Shown: positions 27,801 through 39,891, numbered from the stretch's first letter. The stretch is DNA of 64,000 nt from Paramecium octaurelia (GCA_905182995.1 CAJJDP010000049.1:195286-259285); one strand, 5' to 3'. Notes: a model not told the origin generated them from the sequence alone. Numbers and translations are program-made.

Positions 27801-30800
27801 ATTATAACCTTACCTGATTTACTTGAATTTTCTTAGTTAATATAACATTAACAAAATCAATTTATGAGAAAGTAATTTATTGAAATCATAAACAATTATC
27901 CGTTTCCTACGAAAATTTAATTTATTACGCAAATCCATGAAGCTATAAAAGAGTAAAATTAAGGCTTGTCTATAGATATTTTAAATGCTATACTGGGAGA
28001 ATTTACTATATCAATGAATGCTTAATTTGATTAAATTAACAATGAATTTTTAGAAAGGTTGACTTAAATAAAAAATGAACACAAAATATCAAAAAAGGTA
28101 ATCAGAATATATGAAAATATGGTTAAAGCTAGAATTGATAGTGAAAGATCAGGCATCTCATTGGCAATGCTTTCAGAAATTAGGATTTAAGAAACAAGTT
28201 TTTAACAGAAAATGGGTTTTATAAAGATTGACCATTTTATTCTATAGTTAATAGGAAATGAAAATCTGTTCAAATAATATAAAGAGGATGAACGTAAGAT
28301 TGAAACTAAGTTTAAGGAACTATGGAATGAAATATTAACATAAGACAAATAAAAATAAGATGAAAGTTTTATGGGATATAGCGATCAATTGTTAAAAGTA
28401 ATTAAGGAAAATTTTAAAAACTATATTTTGACAACAAAAAATGAAAATAGTTATAAACAATAATACATGGCAAAATTGAATAAAGAAAAACCTAAATTTA
28501 ATGACTATCTCCCATCATTAGAAATATTAAAACCGGAATTATAGACAGCTTAACTTATGTATATAGCAAATTCAAATAAAAATTATTTGTTTTATGAAAA
28601 CTTTAACTAAAACATTGAAAAGAAAATATCAAGAAGTTCACCTAATTAAGTTTTATCAATCAATTAATTTTATTCTAATAAAGTTGAAATCACATATCTG
28701 ACATTAGAAGATTTCAATAAATATAGATAAAAAGACTTTTAAGTTGATCTTGAATCCTACTGCAGGTTAGGAAACAAAATAGATAAGTATTCATTTGCAA
28801 CATTTTTACAAAATTTTTCTTTGTTTGGTTATTAAATATCAAAATAAGGAGCAGAATAATTATTTACTTCTCATAAATAATTTAGATTTGATATAAATAT
28901 GCTAAATTCCTGCTTTTTACATGGAGAAAGGTAGTATTTCGGAGATGCTTAATACGATTCATCAATCGAAATGATCTAAAAACATTGTAAAAGCTTGACG
29001 AATTATTATAAGAAACATGTTATAATTACTGATCTATCCTAGAATAACGAAATAGATAATGCTAAAGCAAGGTTTAATGAAAAAGAATTTTTTTTAATAT
29101 CAGTAAAATCACAGGTGATTGTAAAGTAAAATACTGGATCCTAAATCAATAAAAGTCGAGCTTATAGTATCTAATAATAAAACTAGGAATAAATTTTTAA
29201 CTATATTTTAAATAGAAATTTAAACTCTCAATATGAAAATATTTTTAAGCAAAGTATTGCTAGATATATTGAAGAATTAATGAGTGAAATAAACAATGAG
29301 AGATGGAAAAAAGTCTATTGTGAAATACATCAAATGATACTTGATGAAATTAAAGAAATGAAGGCAAAATAATTTAGTTACGGTTTAATAAAAAGGATTT
29401 TGTAAAAAATAGAAGGGAAAATAAAAGATTTAAATATGTAATTTTCAGATTTTGGTGTTATTTTGAATGATTTAGGAGAAAGATGCATATATTATTATGC
29501 CATTTTTAGCATTTGGAGAGTTTTGTGTTATAAATAATATAGATCATCTAAGAAAGCTTCAGAATAGTTGAGTATTTAAGAGGAAGTGCAATATCAGAAG
29601 TTTAAGGCTGATATCTAATAAAATAAAAAAGAACAAAGTAAAATCAGAGGATAATCATTAGCAGAGGAAATTATAAGTTAAACAATTGCAAGATTTCAGA
29701 GGTCATACTGCGAAGAAGCTAAATAATTTTGGGCTGGATTCAATAAAGAGTCAAATTATGATATCATAAAATAACTAGATAAAGATATTCTAGAAAGGTA
29801 TGATAGAACTGTAACTGATGAATAGAGACTACATTATATTAAAAATCACACAGATTATGTTGAAAAATATGTGAAAGACAATATTAATAAATTAAAAGTG
29901 GAAATTCAAACTAAATTTACAAAGAAATTATAAAAGGATCTGAATTCTTATCTTTAAAAAGTGGATGCAAATACAAAATATTTATATGATAATGTTGTTT
30001 CTCCTCTATAAGCAAAGGACTACTTTGTATAGTAGTAAAACCCTGATGAAGCTCCAAAATTATTATTTAAAATTACTTTAGGTTGTCTTTAAGGATATGT
30101 AGAATAGAATTTATTACAAACAATAAAACCAGATAAAATTCATGCGTTTCAAACTTAAGATTTTCATATCTTTGAGTTGCCATTATGTTCATCTATTTAA
30201 AAGTCAGATGAAGAAATATAAATACTATATAATTTTGTTTAAGCTTTTAAATAAAGGATTTTATTGGGAATTAAAAATTCAGATTCGATTCAGGTTTAAT
30301 TAGAAACACTGAAATTATAAGATGATTTAGATGCTTAATAACTTAGACAAATTGGTTGTTTGTAGTTTTGCCCACTTTGTAAAAGAAAGTGTGATTAAGA
30401 AATTGATGATAGTAACCATATACACTTATGTTAAAATGGTCATTAATTAAGAGGTAATATTTTATTAAAAAATAGGTATGACTGGAGTCTTAATTGGTAG
30501 TCATCCTTCATTATATACATGTGAGGAAATATAGGATGATTTTTAAATTTCATTATTAGAAACATCAACAATTAAATAATGGAAGGATATCAAATAAATT
30601 TATAATGGGTGGATATTTTCATGTCTAAATAAGGATGAATTAAAAAGTTAGAAGGAGAAATTCATGAAGATTTGGAATGATAATATTGGGAGAATGTTAT
30701 GCATAAAATTGACTGAGGAAATTGGAAGAGATGTCTTTTATGTTCCAAAATAAGAAGTTGAATTAGGTGGAAATTTAAAAACTGCCCATTATCTTCTGAT

Positions 30801-31369
30801 ATTAGATGACTCTGGCTCAATGGAAGGACGTCCTTTTTAAGCAGCTAAGTCAGGTTTGGTGGCTTTTCTTTACGAAATCCAAAAAAATCCTGAATCTAGG
30901 GTTACTATTATTCTCTTTAATCACAGTGCCCGATGTGTAGTTGACTATCAAATCCCTGATGCTTTGGGTTAAAGTTAGTAAATACAATACAGTGGAGGAG
31001 GAACTGATTTTGATGAACCCTTAAAAATTGCCTTTGATAAAATTGCTAAAAATCCAGATTTCAACAAATTTTGTTCGTAAATATTCATATATAAATAGCC
31101 ATTCTATCTTTTTCTATACTGATGGATAAGCATAATACCCTTCAAGGGCTTTAGAGAAAGTTAAATAATTCCCTTCAGATTAGAGAGAAAAAATAGAGTT
31201 AGTTGCTTGTTCTTAAGAAGAAAATCCAACAACATTGGTCCAAGTTGTTAAATTTGGTAAATAATATTTGGGTTCTGCTAAAATATAAGCTTCAATGGAG
31301 CCTTAAAGGATTGCATAAGTTTGGATTGAAGAGGTCAGCTAATTAACCCATTAAATTAAAAATTGTTGA
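21855..31369 (+). CDS. Giant VLIG-like GTPase with C-terminal zinc motif and vWA domain
   Basis: About 2728 residues once the artificial 1284-bp duplication (23367-24650) and two 22-nt introns (30454-30475, 31077-31098) are left out. The first 1250 residues are long helical sequence without a known motif. A dynamin/septin-like GTPase domain starts near residue 1300: P-loop GPQSSGKST, switch Thr in GRCTKG, DTEGL, then LVNVKGDI and CFNQNNDVNNRD. This matches interferon-inducible very large GTPases (VLIG/GVIN). About 1000 helical residues follow. Near 2410 comes CPLCKRKC...HIHLC...GHQ, a zinc-binding element typical of VLIG-like proteins. The last 200 residues form a vWA domain with a complete metal site: DDSGS, GGGTDFDEP and YTDGQ. 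VLIG GTPases are linked to membrane and immune functions in animals; the role in a ciliate is unknown. No transmembrane segment was evident. Confidence 0.88.
22084..23366. repeat. Direct repeat A, copy 1 (assembly overlap)
   Basis: 1283 bp repeated at 23368-24650 with no difference seen, the two copies separated only by the N at 23367. Copy 1 joins its left flank in frame and copy 2 joins its right flank in frame, as expected for two overlapping contigs placed end to end. Lies within the giant GTPase gene. Confidence 0.95.
23368..24650. repeat. Direct repeat A, copy 2 (assembly overlap)
   Basis: Second copy of 22084-23366. The offset of 1284 bp is a multiple of three, so the duplication leaves the GTPase frame open and would add 428 false residues to a predicted protein. 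Confidence 0.95.
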
Positions 31370-31491
31370 TCAATTATCAATTTAACGAAATTAAATTATA
31401 TGTTTTATTTTCTCCTTGCATTATGCATCTTTAATCTAAACAAACATATCTAAATAGTAAATTCAAAAATAACAAAAATTTTATCTTAGCA

Positions 31492-31928
31492 ATGAACTAA
31501 ACAAGGATACTATAATATATGGAAGATGCTGAACCTGTTTTTTAATATCCTTCGTTTAATTTATTACAAATTTCTAAGTTTCTGAATTAATATTAAATGA
31601 CATTATAGAGGCAATGCTAATTTTTTTAAATAACTTGCTCATTAGTTCTTTTAACAAATTTCATTATTTTCAGGTTTGGTCCAACTTTTTTTCTCTTGAA
31701 AGTGAAAATTAGTATCAAGATTTGGCTGAAATCTTTAACAAAGATTTAATATGCTGCTCATATAATCTTTACTATTTCATTACCCTGACATTTCAATCGA
31801 TAATTTATTTATATAACGATTTCAATTTTGTAAAATATTCAGAACTTAATGATATTTGTCAATATACCATTAGTATTAAAGTCTAGAAAAAAACTCAAAA
31901 TGATAATTTAACATTTAATTTGTTGTGA
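31492..31928 (+). CDS. Possible small uncharacterised protein
   Basis: The ATG at 31492 (or 31519, MEDAEPVFQYPSF) opens a frame that looks coding up to about 31650. Removing a 29-nt segment (31648-31676, GTTC...CAG) joins it to a second coding-looking frame (VWSNFFSLESENQYQDLAEI, FNFVKYSELNDICQ) ending in TGA, for 135 residues. The intron start GTTC is unusual for this genome, where introns begin GTA. Fragments of coding-like sequence (KFRDGIQNPLKEGK; MAYKTHLKREN) continue after the stop to about 32000 in other frames, so this may be a decaying gene. No domain was recognised. Confidence 0.35.
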
Positions 31929-32064
31929 AATTCCGGGATGGCATACAAAACCCACTTAAAGAGGGAAAATAGGATTGAAGCAATTTTTAAATAATAATTG
32001 ATATCATAGATGTTTAAAAATAAAAGCTAATTTATTCATATTTTTTTATTTTTTTAGATTAAAA

Positions 32065-34379
32065 ATGAAAGTGGAAGTCTTTAGTGTATAAACCATTTCT
32101 GAAAATGGAGCACTGTGCTTGTTATTGATAATTGAATAGAAAAATCACAAATTATAAATAATGCTAGATTGTGGTTTGAATTAAAGATTGGAATGCAATC
32201 ACATTAAGCATTATATGAATAAAATTTAGAAAGTAATTAATGAATTTATTATAGTCTAAATTAGTGCTACTATCATAACCATCTATTGAGTATGCTGGAG
32301 GTCTCCCTTTAATTTCTGAATTCTAAATCAAAACTTTATCTACAAGTCCAATAATTGAATTTGGAGTCAGAAACTTTGTAGATCAATTGATTCACTTATA
32401 ATAAGCATTTCTTAAAAAAGAAGTTATGGAAGAAGACTTTAAATAAGATTGGAAGAAAATTTTAGATGCTGCAGATGATGCATATCGTCAAATTAAACCA
32501 TTAAAATTTGGACAGAATGAAACTATGATGTTTGAAAATGGATTATTTTAAGTGACTGTTTGTCCTATAAGAGCTGGTAAGGTTATAGGTGCATGTGCAT
32601 GGAAAATTTAAGTGAATACATTAAATATTATCTACATCACAGATTATAATATGATAAAAGAATTACACATCGATTCTTTGAATATAGAACGATTGCTAAT
32701 TAAAAATTAAAAATAATCCCTTCTTCATAGAGAAATTGTTGATTTACTAATTTTGGAGAATTATCCTAAGGAAATTGTGTAACCATAAAACAATTAATTG
32801 AGTATTCCTCCTTAATTCTTTATTAAATCCAAAATGGAAGAAGAGTTAAGTGTATATCATAAAAAGTAATAAGGATAATTGATATTTGCATTTTATCCTA
32901 ATGAGAGAATATTAGAGGGAATTAAATCTCTACATTAAATATTTAAGGAAAATGAGAAATATGTTGGAATGAAATGGGATATAAATGTTTTATATCTTGA
33001 TTTAGTTGATAAGGCTAGGACATTTGGAGAATTTTTATGTTGGGATAATATTTAATCGCTTAATTATGATAATTAATCAAAAATTAAATCATAAATTATA
33101 CTTACATCCTATAATAATTTATTTTCTGGTCCCTTCTTTTAAGAGAATTTATTAACTGATCCAAACAATACGATTATTATTTTCGATAAGCCACCTTGTT
33201 TAATTAATGAAAATATGGGGAAAATTCGGAAGAGTTTTGAATTGAATTTATAAATCAAGGAATCATATTCAATAAATTTAAACTATATAAGAAAGTAAAT
33301 AAGGCTAATTAATTTAGATTATTATTAAAAACAAATGAGAAGGAAAATAAACTTATATCTAATGCGCCTAGTACAACTTACCTGCCTGGTAGTACAACAG
33401 ATTTAGTGGAAACTCAGAGTGTAGATATTGGTAACTAAAAGACAGATGATCAATTTTCAGTAGTTAGTGATCAGAAACCAAACCTTGAACCCTTATTTGA
33501 TAAAAATAATTATAAGTCACATAATTAATAGTATTTTATCGATACTGAAATTAAAGGTATATTTTAATTTTATATTTTAAAGAATAAATATAATTTTCAA
33601 CTGCATAATTGGATAAGCCACTCAGACCTATATAATAACTTCACTTAAGAGATGACTATGGTTCAGATATACCTAAACATATTAAATAAATGAAGAGTAA
33701 GAGAAGATAATAAATTGAAACACAAACTTAATAGATGGAAGAAGAATAAGATGCAGAGAATGAAAAATAAAAGTTGCAGGAATCAACATTTGCTATGCCT
33801 AATATGAACAAAGTTTAGAATTAAAAAGTCTTAGCAGTTCAAGCAACAGTATCAGTTAAATAACTACCTTAAAATTTAAGAAATGCTTAAATGCTTCTAG
33901 AATATTTAAACCCTTAGAATCTATTAATATTAAATCCAAGTACAAAGCCTAGATAGGGAGGTGTGCAATTAGCAGTTGCAAAACAAAGTCAAGCCTAATC
34001 ACTTATCTCATTAAATGATGGATAAAATTTACCTTTTGTAGAAATGTCAGAAAAATAGATTGAGATCAGATCAGCAATATAAGTAAAAGGGAAATTGGAA
34101 TTAAAAATCTTTAGAAATACCCAAACAATGAGTTAGATTTTGAAGTTAGTGGCAACCTAAAATAAAAAACCTATCTGTCATTAGAATATTTAGTTGTTGG
34201 CCTTGTATGAAGAATTAAAGAAGCGAGGGGATTTAAAATTGGAATTAGGATTTTGTTAGATAAGTTTGAATAATGGCTAGGTTATAATAAGTAAAACAAA
34301 GTAAGGATTCAAAGTGGAAGGATATTTCAGCAATTTGTACAAGGAGGTTAGAAACCTGATAAAGACATTAAATATCTGA
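32065..34379 (+). CDS. CPSF2: Cleavage and polyadenylation specificity factor subunit 2 (CPSF100)
   Basis: 747 residues after three introns (32233-32254, 33295-33317, 33557-33582). The start (VEVFSVQTISENGALCLLL... IMLDCGLN) aligns with the metallo-beta-lactamase fold of CPSF100. The zinc-ligand motif is absent (LLSQPSIEYAGGLPL in place of a His-x-His-x-Asp-His box), as expected for this inactive partner of the endonuclease CPSF73. Further landmarks are the beta-CASP region (SFELNL, FSGPFFQENLL) and the conserved RDDYG motif near 500. The C-terminal domain has ALYEELKKRGDLKLELGFCQISLNNGQV. The protein acts in the nucleus in mRNA 3'-end cleavage with CPSF73 and symplekin. The insert before RDDYG is Asn/Gln/Ser-rich. 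The kinase gene starts 48 bp downstream. Confidence 0.9.
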
Positions 34380-34427
34380 TTTGATATTGTTATGAAATAA
34401 ACGCATGTATTTAATATTATATATAAA

Positions 34428-36035
34428 ATGAATGGAGGTCATCGTCTTAAGTTTTAGATATCGTTTAGTGAAGATGAAGTCAAACCAGAGATTATTACTC
34501 TTAATCAATTTGATGATGCTCTAAAATTTGAGGATAGATATGAAGCATTATAAACTTTGGGTATAAACTTATAATAATTTTGATTAGGTTAGGGTGCTCA
34601 TGCTGTTGTGAAGGTAGCAAGAAAGAAAGACACAGATGAGATTTTTGCAGTGAAAATAGTGAGATCTGGAGATTAAGAAATATAAAACAACGTTAAAAGA
34701 ACTTTTAATAACACTAGATGTTTGAGACATCCAAATATTGCCTAGGATATTGAATTGTTTATTAATGAAAAGATGGAAACTTCATATTTGATAATGGAGT
34801 ATTGTGCATTCGACTCATTAGAATCCATTATTAAGAAAAGAAAATTGACAATAATGGAACTTAGAATAGTGATTAAATAATTACTTTCAGCAATTCAACA
34901 TGCTCATTAGAAGGGCATATGTCATAGGGACTTGAAACCTGATAATGTTCTAGTGGATTTGAGTGAGAATATGGAATAATCTGAAGTCCGAGTAAAGGTT
35001 GTTGATTTTGGAGTATCAAGAAGATTTTAATCAAAAGGATAGGAAATTGAAATGTTGACAAAAACAGGTAATATATTTTATTGTGCTCCTGAAATTTATC
35101 ATAAATCCTGTTATTCTAAAGAAGTGGATATTTGGGCAATCGGAGTGATAGCCTTTTAATGTTTATTTCAAAAACTACCATTACATTCTGATGAATATCA
35201 AGATTTTGTTGAGTTATTGAAATCCCCAGATAAATGGAAATTTAAGGAGCATTTAAAAGAACTAGAAATACCTTTATAAAATTTGATCATTGGAATGTTA
35301 GAGTATGATAGTTAGAAAAGAATTACAATAGATGATGCATTGAGGAATTCATTTTTTGAATAGCAATAGAAAGAAAGTACTCCTCTGATCATCAGTACTA
35401 ACTTGGAGAATCTTATTTATAATAGTAATAAACATATGAAATAATTACAAACAAGTTTAGCTATCAACAACAATTATTTTGGTTATCACAATTAAAATTT
35501 GGGTAATGTGATCTAGAAGCTTAAAGGAGAAAATAACTAGGAGAGAGTAGATGTAGAAGAGTTAACAAGAAACTTTGGAAACATACATATTACATAGAAA
35601 TAGAATGAAAAAAGAGGGCCAATATAATTAATGAATTCTATAGGAAGTAGCAATGTTCTAATGAGTAGATTTGGAAGTAGGCAAGAAATATCTTATTAGG
35701 CTCAATCTGATGCATTAAGTATATGTTATATCCTATTTAAAGGGAAAATATGTGATATCAAAGGTTCTGGAGATCCTTTTGGGGATTTTGCTATTTAATA
35801 AAGTTAAGAATTGTAAGAACAATAGGAATCTAATTTTCAATAGAATAATTCTCAGAAGATCTTTCAGTAATTAGGATCTCAAATTGAATCTAGTATCAAT
35901 CTCACTCCTGAAGATCAAACCAAAGTCATCAATTAATTAGATAGTTTGGGAGTTCCAAAAAGGAGTTCTGTACTTACTTAATTTTTTGGTGATTTGGGAA
36001 TTAAAGAAGTTGATGAGATAACTGAAGACTGTTGA
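34428..36035 (+). CDS. CaMK-like serine/threonine kinase with Gln/Asn-rich tail, no EF-hands
   Basis: About 526 residues with one certain 27-nt intron (34561-34587) that completes the glycine loop LGQGAHAVVKVA. The kinase core covers about residues 40-305: AVKIV lysine, HRDLKPDN, DFGVSR, GNIFYCAPEI and WAIGVIAFQ, all intact. The tail (about 220 residues) is rich in Gln, Asn and Ser (TEDQTKVINQLDSLG near the end) and has no calcium-binding EF-hand loop, unlike the many CDPKs of ciliates. A 24-nt stretch at about 35719-35742 (GTATATG...AAAG) could be a second intron; because 24 is a multiple of three the sequence cannot decide. Substrate and regulator are unknown. Its 3' end faces the ABHD gene. 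Confidence 0.87.
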
Positions 36036-36406
36036 ATTATTTGAATATATATATATTAAATATCATTATTCTTAATACAATTAGATTTTATACTCTTATA
36101 CAGGTATTTTAGATTAATGTATATACTTATTTACCACTTTTCAAATAGCAAGGGATTATCAAATAAACAATTGATTAATTTTTATCATTATTTCTTTATA
36201 ATTCTGATTTTATAACTACTTATCTCTTGTCCAAAAATATACTGATGTACTATATAAAAATTAGTACCTATGAGAGAGATAAGATTTAAAATTTACTGAT
36301 ATTTTCGATCATCTTTGCACATGATAAACTACTTGATTGAAATTATATATATTTAAATCAAGTATTTTTTTATAATGAAAAAATTGCTACTCTCATTTTT
36401 ATATAA
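36036..36406. other. Convergent intergenic spacer
   Basis: 371 bp between two convergent stop codons. Very AT-rich; no gene or motif recognised. It presumably holds both 3' processing sites. Confidence 0.5.
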
Positions 36407-37649
36407 TCAATGATGTTTAAAATGAATCTCAGCAAATTGTTTTAAGTACTCCATAGCCGGCTTTGGAAACCAAATCGATTCTGTTTTCCATCCTTCCAGA
36501 AACCCTATATGTCCTCCTGCCTTTGCTACACAAATGATATTTTTAGCACTTTCTTAAAGTAGATTTTCCTGTAAAGCCTTGATATGACAAACATCGTCAT
36601 CTTCTGTGCATATACATAGAGTTGGAATCTAAAATTGATTTTATTCTTACATTTATTAATGGGAATCTATTAGCTAATGAAAAATGCTAATAATAATCTT
36701 TAACGCTCTTGTATCCATAAAGCTAAATAACAAAATTTGCATCAAAATCACTTATCCAAGTGGCTGCTAAAGCTCTATTAACTACTCTCTAGCATTCGAT
36801 AGGGTATCTTTAATAGCATTCTGGTTTTGGATTGCATTCCTTCAATTTCCCTTTTAAAATTTTTGTTAAGGCAATATCCATTGAATAGGACAAATATTTC
36901 TAATTAATTAACATGTGATGAGGAGCACATACTAGGCAAGCAGCATCAACTAATCTGATATTATGAAATCTTCCTAAATAGTTACCCAATTATGCTCCTC
37001 CATATGAACAACCTATGGCTAATATTTTATTAAAATGATATTTCTATTTCAAATAACTTAAACAATGATGTAGATCTGCAGGCAAATCAACTCTTGTTCT
37101 CTTATTCTAAATAACATCATCTTCAAAATGTTCATAATCTCGATAAGGATCATCGTAATTTTATGGGTTCATATTTAATCCATAATTATAGAATTTTGGC
37201 TTGAAAGTAAAATCTCCTTCCTTCTGCAGTACTCTATAATTGTAAACACATATATTATGAAAATGCTATTTGTGAGCTTCACTTACTATAGTATTGATGT
37301 AACCATCCTCAACAGATCCTGTTAATCCAGGCATAATAAATAATAGTGGCTTATTTTTGTCGATTCCATGTCCCCTATCTATCCAATCAATAGACATTCC
37401 TGTATTTTCAATATGCTCTTTATTTGTTGAATGTTTTTCAGTTGGATGCTTAAATGAAGACAATACTGTATGCAAAAACCCATTTAAATAAGGAGTTGGA
37501 TTATATGTGAACAATGATGGGCATTTCTATATGATTTATCTTATTTCTTCGTTTTCTTTGTAAATCAATTTTACAGATGGCCTTTTATATTAGTACACCT
37601 GATATAGCAGAATCAATATCAAAAAAATGATGAAAATATCGAAAAACAT
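36407..37649 (-). CDS. ABHD1/3-type alpha/beta hydrolase, membrane-anchored
   Basis: 406 residues after a 22-nt intron (36629-36650). An N-terminal hydrophobic segment (IFIIFLILILLYQ) is a likely signal anchor. The family motifs are in order: TYNPTPYLNGFLHTV, DWIDRGHG, the oxyanion-site segment MPGLTGSVEDGYI, the nucleophile elbow GCSYGGAQLGNY (catalytic Ser), EDDDV carrying the acid, and GGHIGFLEGW with the catalytic His. ABHD3 relatives (yeast Eht1/Eeb1/Ymr210w, plant EMB8) act on medium-chain phospholipids or ethyl esters. The elbow reads GCSYGG where animal ABHD3 has GVSMGG, a permitted change. The exact substrate is unknown. The gene is divergent from ISCA2, 76 bp away. Confidence 0.92.
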
Positions 37650-37725
37650 ACCTGCTTATGATAATTCTATATTTCCTAAAATTCTTAATTATTAATTTAG
37701 AATATAACATATTACAACTCTTGCC

Positions 37726-38219
37726 ATGCTAAGAATATCAAAGACTTTGTTTTCAAATCTTAACAATATCAATCGATTCGCTTATCATACCATAAGTGAC
37801 CAAATATAACTTACAGATTTTTGTATTAAGGTATTTTAGATTAATAAGGAAGGAAATTTAAAGAAAATAAACAACCAAGTTTAGGAACAAATTCTTAAGA
37901 TTAGGAGTTGATGGAGCATGTAACATCTTATCATATATAATGTAGAGGGATGTTCAGGGTTTAAATACTCTTTTAATTTTGATGATTAAATTTTAGATGA
38001 TGATTATGTTCTGAAACTATAAAACGAAATTATATTTGTTGTTGATGAAATAACACTCAAATTTGTTAATGGATGTGTCATTGACTACGAAGATAAGATG
38101 ATCAGAGCAGCATTTTATGTAAATTAAATATTTAATCATATTAGGTCTAAGAAAATCCGAATGCAGAAAAGTCATGCAGTTGTAAAGCATCATTTGCTCC
38201 AAAACCTGAGTTATTATGA
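37726..38219 (+). CDS. ISCA2: A-type iron-sulfur cluster assembly protein, ISCA2-like
   Basis: 139 residues after three introns (37831-37852, 37920-37945, 38119-38144). The start MLRISKTLFSNLNNINRFAYH is an amphipathic, Arg-containing mitochondrial targeting sequence. LRLGVDGAQGCSGFKYSF carries the first conserved Cys, and near the end CSCKASF carries the other two, the three ligands of A-type carriers. Between them VVDEITLKFVNGCVIDYED matches the family core. ISCA1/ISCA2 act late in mitochondrial Fe-S biogenesis and help make 4Fe-4S clusters. The ISCA2 subgroup is chosen because of its length and GCSGFKY context; ISCA1 cannot be fully excluded. The first intron ends in AAG. Confidence 0.93.
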
Positions 38220-38386
38220 CCATCATATAATTAATCCATATTATAATCTTGAATACTAAAAATTAATCAATTTCATAATTACTTCAAGAAAAAGCTTTTT
38301 AACAATCATCTATTCCATTATAGCATTTATTTAAATTTATGAACTAAAAACATATTGCAAATCAGAGCAAGCTTGATAATGAAAAA

Positions 38387-39482
38387 ATGTCTTTAACAAC
38401 GAATCGAGATACAATTCGAACCGTCTTCTCTGATATGACTAATTTTGAGTTCTCTAGTATGATTATTTCAGGAAAACAAAATTTTAATAAAACAAAAGAA
38501 TAATCACAATCCTAAACGACCAAAAGAAGGAATGCAATAGTTCCTTGTTTAATAAAATTTCCAGCTTTTTTTAATTATCCAGAAACCAAGACAAAAATTT
38601 ATAAGATACATAAATTTTCTATATTAGAGAAACCGATACTTGCCTATCATGAAGTTTATTATTCTGAAATTCAATAATTTGAAAGAGATATTGAATAAAA
38701 CGTATATGTTATTTTATTCAATTTAGAAACAAGATGGCAATTTTGATATAAAATAACATTGTTTTACTGAGTAATAGTTAGAAAAGGCTCTAGATTGGAT
38801 GATTTATTAAATTATTAGATTTAAAAGTTTTAGTTATGAATCCCTATTTAAATCAATAGAGTTGATTTATTAATATTTAAGTAAGTCATAGCAGGTGGAA
38901 TTTAAGGATTTAGAATTAATAAGCGGGTGCTGCATTTATTTATCATCAAAAACAGTTGATTTAAATCCAATATATATTGATGATTTAATTAATGAAGTAA
39001 AATTGAAGTTAATATTTAGGTGTTAGAATGCAGATTTGACTATTAAGAAGTTTTGAGATAAGAGAAATTAATTTGCTAAGCACTTAATTACAATTTGCTT
39101 TGCATTTGTTCATTATAAATAGTTTATCGAATTATGCAGGAAATTAGTTCTAAAATGGAGTAGATGTATGATTCTGGAAAGATTGAGAATTTAAGGAAAT
39201 AAATTTTGGATAATTTATTATTGATGGAATTTGGGAAAAAATTTCGTTAGATTTCTAAAGGCAATCGGGCAGTTAGTTGCATTTTATTAACAATGATTGA
39301 AAATAAGATAGATAAAAGTGTTGTAATAATTACATTATTATTTAACGTGTTAAGCTGTTTTGGAGAGTGTAAATCATTTAGAAATGAACATAAATTGGAT
39401 AGAGAGGAATGTAATTGAATTAAAGCAGTACATTGAGGAGAATAAAGATAGATATGGAAACAGGAACTATTTAATATATTGA
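38387..39482 (+). CDS. Cyclin (divergent)
   Basis: About 336 residues with introns of 25 nt (about 38702-38726) and 23 nt (39001-39023), and a less certain 37-nt intron near 39321-39357 that joins the final coding-looking stretch (LESVNHLEMNINWIER). If the last intron is not used the protein ends at 39418. A cyclin box is recognisable: QLEKALDWMIYQIIRFKSF, LFKSIELIYQYLS, LISGCCIYLSSK, IYIDDLINE, EVLRQEKLICQALNYNL. A cyclin binds and activates a CDK; the subtype and partner cannot be assigned. The N-terminal 100 residues are basic and low-complexity. Most of the gene lies in duplicated DNA, and a second truncated copy follows at 39893. Confidence 0.78.
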
Positions 39483-39891
39483 GTTTATGCGCCAATTAAT
39501 AAATATTATAATTTAAATTATGTCAGATCAATGCACCAAGGGCACTAATTGGGGTGTGGTTTCCATTGATGATAAAAATTTATGCATGAAATATAATCAG
39601 AGCAACATAATCAAATTACCATTGAAAAAAGTTGTGAATTCGAACACTTAGAAGAATGATATCGTCCTGTAATTGAGTACAGATGATTATGGAGAAAAGT
39701 ATATATATAATCATAATCTCTTAGTGATGACATGTTATGCGAAGTCAGATTTTTCATTCCTCCTCAAGAGTAGGTAAGTTACTTGAAATAAATTAGAAAT
39801 TGAAACAAGAAAAGGACAAGAAAAAATAAGAAAATGAGGAAAATTAAAATAGCATGGAGGAAGAGGATGAAGGAGCAGATGAAGATGCTGA
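38538..39891. repeat. Direct repeat B, copy 1 (assembly overlap)
   Basis: 1354 bp repeated at 39893-41246 with no difference seen, separated only by the N at 39892. Holds the last nine tenths of the cyclin gene and the first third of SSRP1. Confidence 0.95.
39520..39891 (+). pseudogene. SSRP1: Duplicate 5' fragment of SSRP1 (artefact)
   Basis: Copy of the start of the SSRP1 gene (same sequence as 40875-41246), cut off at the N at 39892. Not a second gene: it exists only because two contigs overlap. Confidence 0.9.
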
